NCBI RefSeq assembly: GCF_001509585.1
Contig: NZ_LNCI01000001.1
Coordinates: 496,001 to 560,000, forward strand
Length of the DNA: 64,000 nt
Direction of reading: 5' to 3'
Origin: Tropicimonas marinistellae
GTDB taxonomy: Bacteria > Pseudomonadota > Alphaproteobacteria > Rhodobacterales > Rhodobacteraceae
The position numbers and the translations under genes were made by a program. The notes under the pieces are model-generated. The model saw only the letters and a program-made list of their open reading frames with translations. It had not been told where the DNA came from and made no database searches. Every line of letters starts with the position of its first letter. The stretch's first letter is position 1. Below, one piece after another: positions 56,574 through 64,000 of the stretch.

Positions 56574-57377
56574 CTATTGTTGAACCTGGATGTCAACGCC
56601 CAAAGACTCGCCCTTGGCCTCGCCCAGGTGCAATCCGGAAATCGGGGCGGCTTCGGCGTAATCGAGCCCGGTGGCCACACGTACGTAACGTTCATCCGGG
56701 CAGACTTCGTTCGGAACGTCGAACCCGACCCATCCGAGCGAGTCGATATGCACCTCGGCCCAGGCGTGGCTTGCCTCCTGAGAGACCTGATCGGTCAGCA
56801 GGAGATATCCGGAGACGTAGCGGGCGGGATAGCCGAGTTGCCGGGCGGCCGCGATGAAAACATGTGCCTGATCCTGGCACACGCCGGCACCGATCCCGAG
56901 CGCCTCCTCGGCGGTCGTCTCCGCGGTCGTCTTTCCGGTCTCGTACGAAATGGCCTCCTGCACCCGGGCCGACAACGCGTGGCAGCGTGCAATGGGGTCC
57001 TCGACTTCGGTCGACAGGCCCTTGACCAGGGACCGGATCGCCATGCCCTGCCGCGTGAGCGGCGTTTGCCGCCGGAAGTACCACAGCGGGGCAAACCCCG
57101 AATGGCGACCAACGACGCCGTTCGTGTCCGAGGTCTCGACCTCGCCCTGGCAACTCACCACGATCTCGTGGCCATCGCCGGAAAAGGACATCAACATCAC
57201 CCGGTTGGCGTTATGGTCGTCGAACTCCAGCTCTTTCTTCCCGCCATCGACCTGTGCTTGCCAGGTAAGCACATTCTGCCCGACACCCTGCTTCGGCATC
57301 AATCGGAGTTGTTGGAGCGCGAAGGAAACGGGCTCGGTGTAGGTATAGGTCGTGCGGTGCTGGATGCTCAGGCGCAT
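56574..57377 (-). CDS. transglutaminase-like cysteine protease of the Anbu operon
   Basis: Transglutaminase-fold protein of 267 residues. It has the N-terminal bacterial Tgase domain (LSIQHRTTYTYTEPVSFALQ) and the triad: Cys in GAGVCQDQAHVF, His in ASHAWAEVHI and Asp in WVGFDVPN. Such proteins act as peptidases or amide-bond ligases. It lies 31 bp before anbu and 3 bp after the alpha-E gene. A role in cleaving or forming the amide bonds made by the ATP-grasp partner is inferred. Confidence 0.88.
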   Translation of the reverse strand: MRLSIQHRTTYTYTEPVSFALQQLRLMPKQGVGQNVLTWQAQVDGGKKELEFDDHNANRVMLMSFSGDGHEIVVSCQGEVETSDTNGVVGRHSGFAPLWYFRRQTPLTRQGMAIRSLVKGLSTEVEDPIARCHALSARVQEAISYETGKTTAETTAEEALGIGAGVCQDQAHVFIAAARQLGYPARYVSGYLLLTDQVSQEASHAWAEVHIDSLGWVGFDVPNEVCPDERYVRVATGLDYAEAAPISGLHLGEAKGESLGVDIQVQQ

Positions 57378-57380
57378 GTA

Positions 57381-58322
57381 TCACCCATAGAAGCGGTAGT
57401 CGGTTTCGATTGTCGCGCCCAGCTTGGCACTATCCGCAAGGAAATCGAGAATGAATTCGTGCAGGCCACCGTCGAAGATCCTGTTGATGGAGGTCGACGC
57501 CAGCCGTCCGACCAACGCCTCCGCCTGTTCCTGGCAGTTGTGCCGCGTGCCGTATTCCTTCTCCAGGTAGGACAGGTTCGCCGTCGCTTTCGCGGCGCAA
57601 AACGCCAGCGAACGGGGCATCCGGCTGTCCAGGATCAGGAATTCGGCAATGCCGCGCGCGGTAACGTCCGGCCCGTTCAGCCAGCGATAGGAACTGTGTC
57701 CGCCAACGGCGCGCAGGATGTTTTCCCACTGCACGTTGTCGAGCGCGGAGCCGATATGACTGATCGACGGCAACAAGACGTAATACTTCACATCGAGGAT
57801 TCGCGCCGTGCTGTCGGCCCGTTCAAGGAAGGTACCGAGGCGCGCGAAGTTGAACACGTCGTTGCGCAGCATCGTGCCGTGGGTCGCCCCGCGCACAAGT
57901 GCGTTCTGCTGCCGGATCAGGCTCAGAACGGCTGGAAGATCCCGGTCGCTGACCTGCCGTGCCAAGGTCGACTTGAGCTGCATCCAGCACTCGTTGATGG
58001 CTTCCCAGACCTCGCGCGACAGCGCGGTGCGAACCATGCGAGCGTTGTTGCGCGCCGCCTCGACCACGGCGAGCACGCTCGAGGGGTTCGACCTGTCCCG
58101 CAACAGGAAGTCGATCACCCGCGGTTGCTCGAATGCGGTTTGCCGATCGAGATAGGTCTGCCGCGCCCCGGCAGCATCCAGAATGCTCGACCACTCGTCA
58201 GCAGAACTGGCCGGCCGGGTCAGGGCATTGCGAAACCCCGCTTCGATCAGCCGTGAGGTGTTCTCGCTGCGTTCGAGATAGCGGTACATCCAGTAGAGCC
58301 CGCCTGCGGATTTTCCCAGCAT
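57381..58322 (-). CDS. alpha-E domain protein of the Anbu operon
   Basis: All-helical alpha-E (DUF403) protein, 313 residues from the ATG at 58322 (MLGKSAGGLYWMYRYLERSE). The conserved YLERSENTSRLIEAG near residues 15-29 carries the Glu-rich motif that names the family. It starts 4 bp after the ATP-grasp stop. Alpha-E domains always accompany this ATP-grasp type, sometimes fused to it, and may bind its product or carrier peptide. No enzymatic activity is established. Confidence 0.88.
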   Translation of the reverse strand: MLGKSAGGLYWMYRYLERSENTSRLIEAGFRNALTRPASSADEWSSILDAAGARQTYLDRQTAFEQPRVIDFLLRDRSNPSSVLAVVEAARNNARMVRTALSREVWEAINECWMQLKSTLARQVSDRDLPAVLSLIRQQNALVRGATHGTMLRNDVFNFARLGTFLERADSTARILDVKYYVLLPSISHIGSALDNVQWENILRAVGGHSSYRWLNGPDVTARGIAEFLILDSRMPRSLAFCAAKATANLSYLEKEYGTRHNCQEQAEALVGRLASTSINRIFDGGLHEFILDFLADSAKLGATIETDYRFYG

Positions 58323-58326
58323 CGCG

Positions 58327-59754
58327 CTATTCCTCCAGCACCCAGGTGTCCTTGGTGCCCCCACCCTGGCTGGAATTCACCACCAGCGAACCTTGCTTCA
58401 GCGCCACCCGAGTCAGTCCGCCGGGCGTCAGGTCGATCCCTTCGGGAGAGACCAGCGCGAACGGGCGCAGGTCCACGTGCCGCGGGGCCAGCCCCGCTTT
58501 CGTCAGGATCGGCACCGTCGAGAGTGCCAGCGTCGGCTGGGCGATGTAATTGCCGGGCTTGGCTTCGAGCTTGGCGCGGAAGGCGGCGAGGTCTTTCTTT
58601 GTCGCGGCCGGCCCCACCAACATGCCGTAGCCGCCGGAGCCATGGACTTCCTTGACGACCAGTTCGGCCAGGTTGTCGAGCACGTAGGCGAGGCTGTCGG
58701 GGTCGGAGCATCGCCAGGTCGGCACGTTTTCGAGGATCGCCTTTTCGCCGGTATAGAACTGCACGATGTCCGGCATGTAGGAATAGATCGCCTTGTCGTC
58801 CGCGATACCGGTTCCAGGGGCATTGGCAATGGTAATGCCGCCGGCACGGTAGACATCCATGATGCCCGGCACACCCAGCATGGAATCCGGCCGGAAGTTC
58901 AGCGGATCGAGGAAGTCGTCGTCCACCCTGCGGTAAATCACGTCGATCGCGCGGAAACCTTCGGTTGTGCGCATCGCGATACGTCCATCCACGACTCGCA
59001 GATCGCTGCCGTCGACCAGTTCCGCCCCCATGTTGTCGGCAAGGAACGAATGCTCGAAATAGGCGGAATTGTGGATGCCCGGAGTCAGAACGGCCAGCAC
59101 CGGTCGTCCGGTGGTCGCCGGCGGCGCGCAGGCCGAAAGCGAGCGCGAGAGCCGCGTCGGGTAGTCCTGCACCGGGCGCACGGGGATCTTGCCGAAGAGT
59201 TCGGGGAACATCTGCAGCATCGTTTCCCGGTTCTCCAGCATGTAGGAGACGCCGGAGGGCGTGCGCGCGTTGTCTTCCAGGACATAGAACTGGTTTTCGC
59301 CGGTGCGGACGAGGTCGGTGCCCACAATGTGCGTATAGACGTTGCCCGGTGGCGAAACGCCGATCATCTGCGGCAGGAACGCATCGTTGCCTTCGATCAA
59401 CTCCACGGGGATGCGACCGGCCCGCAAGATTTCCTGCCGGTGGTAGATATCGTGCAGGAAGGCGTTGATTGCGCGCACCCGCTGGTCGATGCCCTTGGTC
59501 AGGCGCGCCCACTCCCGACCCGAAAGAATCCGTGGCACGATGTCGAAGGGAATGAGCCGTTCGTCGGCCTCTTCCTGCCCATAGACGTTGAAAGTGATGC
59601 CGGTGCGCCGAAAGAAGTTCTCGGCCTCTGCCGACTTGCGGCGCAGGCGGGCGATGTCCTCGCCCTCAAACCAGCCTTGGTATTCATCATAGGGGCGGCG
59701 AGCCTTGCCCGATGGCCCCAGCATTTCGTCAAAAAATTCCCCGGTCTCGCTCAT
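58327..59754 (-). CDS. circularly permuted ATP-grasp type 2 protein
   Basis: ATP-grasp ligase of the circularly permuted type 2 class (DUF404/DUF407), 475 residues from the ATG at 59754. Motifs include DEMLGPSGKARRPYDEYQGW at the start, RTGITFNVYGQEEADERLIP, DIVPRILSGREW and FYVLEDNARTPSGVSYMLEN near residue 170. ATP-grasp enzymes form amide bonds from acyl phosphates, so this gene probably makes the peptide or conjugate central to the operon. It is the first gene; the 149-bp gap to its right should hold the promoter. Confidence 0.9.
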   Translation of the reverse strand: MSETGEFFDEMLGPSGKARRPYDEYQGWFEGEDIARLRRKSAEAENFFRRTGITFNVYGQEEADERLIPFDIVPRILSGREWARLTKGIDQRVRAINAFLHDIYHRQEILRAGRIPVELIEGNDAFLPQMIGVSPPGNVYTHIVGTDLVRTGENQFYVLEDNARTPSGVSYMLENRETMLQMFPELFGKIPVRPVQDYPTRLSRSLSACAPPATTGRPVLAVLTPGIHNSAYFEHSFLADNMGAELVDGSDLRVVDGRIAMRTTEGFRAIDVIYRRVDDDFLDPLNFRPDSMLGVPGIMDVYRAGGITIANAPGTGIADDKAIYSYMPDIVQFYTGEKAILENVPTWRCSDPDSLAYVLDNLAELVVKEVHGSGGYGMLVGPAATKKDLAAFRAKLEAKPGNYIAQPTLALSTVPILTKAGLAPRHVDLRPFALVSPEGIDLTPGGLTRVALKQGSLVVNSSQGGGTKDTWVLEE

Positions 59755-59903
59755 GATCCCACCTTGGCGGGGGTGCAGGGACGCTGCAACCGACGCTTCG
59801 CCCATGTGGCTGATTGTCCGAGAGTCTGGCGCCGATTTCCAGTGTCTGGATGTTGGTTGTGGCGAAAAAATTGACAGTGGCTCAAAAAATGAGCGCACAA
59901 AAA

Positions 59904-60356
59904 TCAGGCGGATGCGGGAGGGATGTCCAGCCAGATCGTGATCGGCCCGTCGTTGACCAGTTCAACAGCCATGTCGGCGGCGAACCGGCCCGTCTCCACC
60001 TTCGGGCCGAGGCCGGCAAGGTGGGTGGCAAAATGCTCGTAAAGGCGGCGTCCGGTCTCGGGGTCCGCGGCCTCGGAAAACCCGGGGCGGTTGCCCCGGC
60101 TGGTGTCGGCGGCAAGCGTGAACTGGCTGACCACCAGCGCGGCGCCGCCGGAATCGAGGAGCGAACGGTTCATCTTGCCGGCGTCGTCCTCGAAAATCCG
60201 AAGCTTGGAAAGCTTGGCCGCCAGTTTTTCCGCGTCTGCCTCGGTGTCGCCGCGCATGGCGCAGACCAGCGCCAGAACGCCCGGCCCGATCGCACCGGTT
60301 TGCTCTCCGTCGACGGTAACCGACGCGCGGGTGACGCGCTGGATCAGTGCCCTCAC
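59904..60356 (-). CDS. dtd: D-aminoacyl-tRNA deacylase
   Basis: DTD of 150 residues, full length. It removes D-amino acids (and glycine from tRNA-Ala) mischarged on tRNA. The start [17 protein letters not shown], the active-site motif [11 protein letters not shown] and the Gly-Pro motif [10 protein letters not shown] are all present. It overlaps the upstream sugar kinase gene by four bases (ATGA), so its expression probably depends on that gene. Confidence 0.94.
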   Translation of the reverse strand: MRALIQRVTRASVTVDGEQTGAIGPGVLALVCAMRGDTEADAEKLAAKLSKLRIFEDDAGKMNRSLLDSGGAALVVSQFTLAADTSRGNRPGFSEAADPETGRRLYEHFATHLAGLGPKVETGRFAADMAVELVNDGPITIWLDIPPASA

Positions 60357-61285
60357 AATCCCAACTCGGCCGCCGTCGGGGGATTGGCGCCAGCCCGGCT
60401 GACCGTGACCGCGGCGGCCGCCCCGCCAAGGCGCAATGCCTCCAGAAGTGGCGCTTCCGGGATTTCGGCGAGGGCGGACTTGTTCAGGAAACCGCCGCGT
60501 TCCAGCCCCGCAAGGAAGCCGGCGTTGAACGTGTCTCCGGCGCCCACGGTATCGACAACCTGCACAACATCCGCCGGGGCATGGTAACTCCGGCCGCTCA
60601 TGAAGGCCGTTACCCCCTTGCTCCCTTCGGTCACGCAGATCACTTTTGGGCCCTTCGCCAGCAGCGATGCGGCGAGGTCGGCAAGCGCGCCATCCCCTGC
60701 AATCCAGCGCAGATCCTCGTCGGAGACCTTCACAACATCGGCCGCGCCGATCATCCTGTCGATGCGCGCCCGATAGGCCGCTTCATCCTTGATGAAGCCG
60801 GGGCGGATGTTCGGATCCAGCATGACCAGCCGATCGGCGCATTCCCGCAGCGCAAGCGTCTCGTAGGACGACGCGCAGGGTTCCACGACCAGCGAGATGC
60901 CGCCAAAGAAGAGCGCGTCCACACCGTCCAGACTGGCCGGCTTCGGAAGGTCATCGGCCGAGATCATTCGTCCCGCGGTCGCCTCATCATAGAAGGCGTA
61001 TTTCGCGTGCCCGTCGGTCAGTTCGACGAATGCGAGCGTCGTGGGGCGGTCCGACCGGGCGCAGAGCGAATAGTCGACCCCGCTGGCGTCCAGCGCCTCC
61101 TCCAGCCGGCTGCCAAAAAGATCCGTCGACAGGCCAGTGAAAAACCGCACCGGAGACCCGAGCCGGCCGAGCGCGATTGCCGTGTTGAAGACGCTGCCAC
61201 CCGCAACCGGGGCGAAGCAGGGTTCGGTGCAGGTCGACACACGCGGCAACATGTCGATCAAAGCTTCGCCGGCACACAGGATCAT
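60353..61285 (-). CDS. PfkB-family carbohydrate kinase (fructokinase-like)
   Basis: Ribokinase/PfkB sugar kinase of 310 residues. It starts [16 protein letters not shown], has [15 protein letters not shown] near residue 30 and the catalytic signature [20 protein letters not shown] near 248-267 with the base aspartate. This layout is typical of fructokinases, although related kinases act on other ketoses or nucleosides. It is coupled to dtd by a 4-base overlap. No sugar transporter lies beside it. Confidence 0.88.
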   Translation of the reverse strand: MILCAGEALIDMLPRVSTCTEPCFAPVAGGSVFNTAIALGRLGSPVRFFTGLSTDLFGSRLEEALDASGVDYSLCARSDRPTTLAFVELTDGHAKYAFYDEATAGRMISADDLPKPASLDGVDALFFGGISLVVEPCASSYETLALRECADRLVMLDPNIRPGFIKDEAAYRARIDRMIGAADVVKVSDEDLRWIAGDGALADLAASLLAKGPKVICVTEGSKGVTAFMSGRSYHAPADVVQVVDTVGAGDTFNAGFLAGLERGGFLNKSALAEIPEAPLLEALRLGGAAAAVTVSRAGANPPTAAELGL

Positions 61286-61435
61286 CGGATCGCTCCTTGC
61301 TCACATCCGTTGGCTGTTCCTAACGCTGGTCGCGGCGGAGGTCCACAGCCCGGGCGTCATGCGTCAAATCAAGGCGAGGGTGCCCCGGTGGAGCTAGACT
61401 CCGCCCATCGGGAATCGTTGTCAGAGGAGGAGACG

Positions 61436-61852
61436 ATGGTTGAGAAATCGCACACCAGCGGCTTCTGGCCCAGCCTGTACGAACCGTTCCGGGGTGTCGG
61501 AGAACGCCTGTCGGAATGGGTTGCGCCGGCGGCCGAGGCATCGGGGGCCGAGAATGCCTATCGCATCAGTGTCGAACTGCCCGGGGTGGCCGAGAAGGAC
61601 ATCGCGCTTTCGGTCGAAGACGGCGTCGTCACGCTTTCCGGCGAGAAACGCACCGAACGGGAGGAGAAAGGCGAGACGTGGTTCTTCAGCGAGCGGCAAT
61701 ACGGCTCCTTCAGCCGGTCGTTCCGGTTGCCACCGGATGCCGACGGCAAGGCCGTCGACGCGCGCCTGAAGGATGGCGTGCTGACAATCAGCGTGCCGAA
61801 GCGGTCGCTTGCGGGCGATCCGGCGAACCACGTGAAGATCAAGGCCGGATAG
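61436..61852 (+). CDS. Hsp20/alpha-crystallin small heat-shock protein
   Basis: Small heat-shock chaperone of 138 residues from the ATG at 61436, which has a strong AGGAGGAG site. The alpha-crystallin domain runs from about residue 38 (NAYRISVELPGVAEKDI) to residue 124, with the hallmark VDARLKDGVLTISVPKR. It binds unfolded proteins in the cytoplasm. The same frame is open far upstream, but that part overlaps the kinase and is non-coding. It ends 4 bp from the stop of a convergent gene. Confidence 0.92.
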   Translation: MVEKSHTSGFWPSLYEPFRGVGERLSEWVAPAAEASGAENAYRISVELPGVAEKDIALSVEDGVVTLSGEKRTEREEKGETWFFSERQYGSFSRSFRLPPDADGKAVDARLKDGVLTISVPKRSLAGDPANHVKIKAG

Positions 61853-61856
61853 GCGC

Positions 61857-63071
61857 TCAGAACCCCGAGGTGTAGCCACCGGAGGCGCCGACCTCGTTGA
61901 GGTAGGCGATGGCCGCTGCGGCCAATAGCGCGGCGATGACCGCGAGCGCGATCTTGAACGCGGAATAGGGGCGCTCCCCCTTCACCTCTCCGCTGCGTGC
62001 ATTCACGACAAAGCGGTAGGTCTTGCCGCGGAACTTGTAGGCGGCGAGCCAGATCGGCAACAGGATATGCTTGAACGTCACGCCGCTGTGGCGGGTGTCG
62101 GCCTGCGTGATCTGCTGGTGGTCGCCACCGATATCGCGGCGGATGTCCGTGGCAATCACCGCGTCCATCTTCTGTCGCGCATAGGCGAAGCCCGGCTCGA
62201 GGTCGACGGTATAGGCCTCGGCGATATACCCGGCGAGATACTGCGGCCTGAACGGAACCAGCTTCGCCAGGTCCCACGGGTTGAGCTCGTCGACATAGGT
62301 GCGCGGCAGGCTGTCGGCTGCGAGCACCAGAACGTCGTCGAAGTCCCGCGCCACACGGCCGCGCACCGAGCGCCAGCGGGTCTTGCGTACCCGCACATTC
62401 CGCCGCTCGCCATTCACCACCCGGGTTTCGGTGACGTAGTAATCGTCGCCGCGACGACCGGCGTATTCGGTCCGCGTGCGGGAATCGTAGGTCCAGAAGG
62501 GCACGTAGATGCCCTTCATCTTCCGCCCCTTGCGGGCGTACTGCTTGAGCCCGTTGGGCGCGAACCACAGCCGGCCGAGCCATCGCGACATGGCCTTGCG
62601 CGCAGTCTCCTCGTCGAGCGCGAATGGCAGGACGGCGGTGGGTTTCAGGTGCCGCTGCGGGCCGGTGTCCGTGACAACGGGGGAGGCGCAGAAGGGGCAT
62701 TCCTTCGCCTGTTCGGAGCCCGACATCTCGAAATTCGCGCCGCAGCTGTCGCAATGCGCGGTGCGCGCTGTGACGATCTCGGAGGCGGGGATGTCGAGGC
62801 GCAAGGCGCGTTCGTAGTCCAGCTCCTGTAGCGCCTCGTCCCATTCTGCCCGGCCACCAGCGCTCACATGTTCGACATGACCGCAATGGTCGCAGACGAG
62901 GTCGCCCCGGTCGGCGGAAAAGCGGAGGTCGGCACCACAGGCGGGGCAGGGGAAGCGGTGTTTTTCCGCCACTTCCACTGCCTCGGGAGGCAGATCCTCG
63001 AAGATCGTGTCGACTGGCGGCGGCGGATCCGCCGACTCCTCGGAGCGCGATATCTTCGGGATACGACTCAT
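61857..63071 (-). CDS. double zinc-ribbon membrane protein
   Basis: Protein of 404 residues from the ATG at 63071. Two zinc ribbons are visible near the N-terminus: CPACGADLRF with CDHCG, and CDSCGANFEM with CPFCAS (about residues 40-140). A central domain carries repeated WTYDSRTRTEY-type strands, and one membrane helix near residues 370-390 is followed by a glycine-rich tail. Related proteins are often mislabelled as primosomal helicases, but no helicase motif is present. The function is unknown. Confidence 0.8.
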   Translation of the reverse strand: MSRIPKISRSEESADPPPPVDTIFEDLPPEAVEVAEKHRFPCPACGADLRFSADRGDLVCDHCGHVEHVSAGGRAEWDEALQELDYERALRLDIPASEIVTARTAHCDSCGANFEMSGSEQAKECPFCASPVVTDTGPQRHLKPTAVLPFALDEETARKAMSRWLGRLWFAPNGLKQYARKGRKMKGIYVPFWTYDSRTRTEYAGRRGDDYYVTETRVVNGERRNVRVRKTRWRSVRGRVARDFDDVLVLAADSLPRTYVDELNPWDLAKLVPFRPQYLAGYIAEAYTVDLEPGFAYARQKMDAVIATDIRRDIGGDHQQITQADTRHSGVTFKHILLPIWLAAYKFRGKTYRFVVNARSGEVKGERPYSAFKIALAVIAALLAAAAIAYLNEVGASGGYTSGF

Positions 63072-63408
63072 GCTTTGTCCCCAGCTTCTCCCGCCCCGGA
63101 GGGGCACTCCAATGCCCGGCTCTGTCCGCGATGGGGCGCTCCCGGCGCGGCTGAGGGGCGATGGGTTGTCGGATCTGTCATCGCCCGCCGGGCGCGCTCG
63201 GTCAAGGTTCCGTCGGCGGTGCAACGTCCCGCCCGGTGATCGCTTGCGCGGTCACTCGCAACCGGCAAACCCTTCGACCCTTTTTCCCGGTGACGTGCAT
63301 CGGTGACATGGATCATGGCTGCTGCCCCACGTGTCGAGCTAAACTTACGGCGCCCTGGAACGTCCGGCATCACCCGCCGGCGGAGGGCAAATATAGGGGG
63401 AGGAGACC
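63072..63408. other. 337-bp divergent intergenic region
   Basis: It lies between the zinc-ribbon gene (leftward) and a secreted SnoaL-like gene (rightward). It is GC-rich throughout with no convincing gene, no clear terminator and no recognisable operator. Promoters for both flanking genes are expected here. Confidence 0.6.
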
Positions 63409-63897
63409 ATGTTGAGAAACGCGATTCCAGTCCTTCTCTCGGTGCTGGCGCTCGCGGGCAGTGAAATGGCCCCGATGGCCGAAGCGGCCGGAGCAGAGGG
63501 TACATTCGTGGTAGAGACGGCCTATGCGGCAGTGTCCGCAGGCGATGTCGAAACGGCGATCACATATCTGACCGACGACGCGATGTTCTCTGTCGTGCCG
63601 AAATCCAGTCGGATGAGCGCGCCGGCGCTCGTCGGCAAGTCCGAAATCGGTGGTTGGTGGACGGGTACCTACAAGGACAACGGCCGGGTCGAATTTGCCA
63701 ATCTCGTTGAGGACGGCGACCGGGCGACGTTCACCTGCCTGTATTACGGCGACAAACTCGAAAAACTCGGGGTTTCGCCAGCCGAGTTCGATGGCGTTGC
63801 AATCCTGCGCGACGGCAAGATCCGCGTGCTGGTCTGGAGCTACACCGCCGCGTATGAGCCGAAACTGAAAGCCGCGCTCGCAAAGCTCGCCCAATAG
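63409..63897 (+). CDS. secreted SnoaL/NTF2-like protein
   Basis: Exported protein of 162 residues with a signal peptide (MLRNAIPVLLSVLALAGSEM, then a cleavage region near MAEAAGA). The mature part has an NTF2/SnoaL-like layout: VVETAYAAVSAGDVETAITYL, a central LVGKSEIGGWW segment and a C-terminal AILRDGKIRVLVWSY strand. Such folds serve as ligand binders or isomerases. The ATG follows a very strong GGGGGAGGAG. Function is unassigned. Confidence 0.72.
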   Translation: MLRNAIPVLLSVLALAGSEMAPMAEAAGAEGTFVVETAYAAVSAGDVETAITYLTDDAMFSVVPKSSRMSAPALVGKSEIGGWWTGTYKDNGRVEFANLVEDGDRATFTCLYYGDKLEKLGVSPAEFDGVAILRDGKIRVLVWSYTAAYEPKLKAALAKLAQ

Positions 63898-64000
63898 GCC
63901 GCGGCCCTGAGGCGGCGGCCGCGGGCAACCTCGGGCGCCGCTGCATGATCGCGGGTGATCAGACCCCCGGCGGCGGGGGAGGTGGCAGGATGGTGAAAAG
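63898..64000. other. right-edge sequence with no assignable gene
   Basis: The last 103 bases are GC-rich. GGGGGAGG at 63976-63983 precedes an ATG at 63990 that could open another gene, but only a few codons are inside the window. Confidence 0.3.

Noticed and set aside
59871-59894. TTGACA and a GCTCA/TGAGC dyad on the plus strand between dtd and the Anbu operon
   Set aside because: All neighbouring genes run on the minus strand and no plus-strand gene starts nearby. The short dyad has no T-run in the needed direction, so it is not called as promoter or terminator.
60347-61435. Extension of the Hsp20 frame upstream by more than 360 codons
   Set aside because: It lies antisense to the sugar kinase and has no protein-like features. 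The ATG at 61436 has a strong ribosome-binding site and yields a standard Hsp20.

Overview
The window is GC-rich (roughly two thirds G+C by eye), densely packed alphaproteobacterial chromosome, most probably from the order Rhodobacterales. The evidence is the combination of GcrA, an argD-argF pair separated by tandem hairpins, TRAP transporters, DUF1285/DUF1523/DUF3108 proteins, HemP and a BKACE-type pca cluster. I see no tRNA, rRNA, insertion sequence, prophage or CRISPR array. The species cannot be named from the sequence.

Region 1 (1-15974) is a catabolic island for plant-derived hydroxycinnamates. A LysR regulator of PcaQ type, cut by the left edge, diverges from pobA-pcaC-pcaH-pcaG-BKACE-pcaB (4-hydroxybenzoate to protocatechuate to beta-ketoadipate). 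A TRAP importer follows, then an SDR dehydrogenase, a crotonase, a MarR repressor, feruloyl/coumaroyl-CoA synthetase, an amidohydrolase-type ketoacyl-CoA hydrolase, a DUF3237 protein and an acyl-CoA dehydrogenase. Together they suggest uptake of p-coumarate-like acids, CoA activation, beta-oxidative side-chain removal to 4-hydroxybenzoate without an aldehyde intermediate, hydroxylation and ring cleavage. pcaD, pcaI, pcaJ and pcaF are absent from the window. The BKACE enzyme could replace the last three.

Region 2 (15975-20911) is a fermentation module: pyruvate formate-lyase with its radical-SAM activase, a VOC protein and a convergent formate channel (focA). A candidate FNR-type site and a structured leader lie in the gap before pflB.

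Region 3 (21072-34234) holds an orphan SIS-domain sugar-phosphate deaminase/isomerase with a GntR regulator, NnrU, a DUF1523 membrane pair, an M20 deacylase coupled to a dipeptide-type ABC importer that has no binding protein here, DNA polymerase I, a possible 59-residue membrane protein and a cation-efflux protein.

Region 4 (34286-47307) contains a crotonase, DUF1285, a tightly coupled MoxR-DUF58-DUF4159-membrane protein operon, an ABC-2 exporter, a secreted esterase, GcrA and a second ABC-2 permease without an ATPase.

Region 5 (47566-64000) contains argD and argF, a VIT-type transporter, HrpB helicase, a DUF3108 protein, MeaB, HemP with a clear terminator, the four-gene Anbu operon (ATP-grasp, alpha-E, transglutaminase, proteasome-like peptidase), a sugar kinase-dtd pair, Hsp20, a zinc-ribbon membrane protein and a secreted SnoaL-like protein. 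The least understood systems are the Anbu operon, the MoxR operon and the BKACE-terminated pca pathway.
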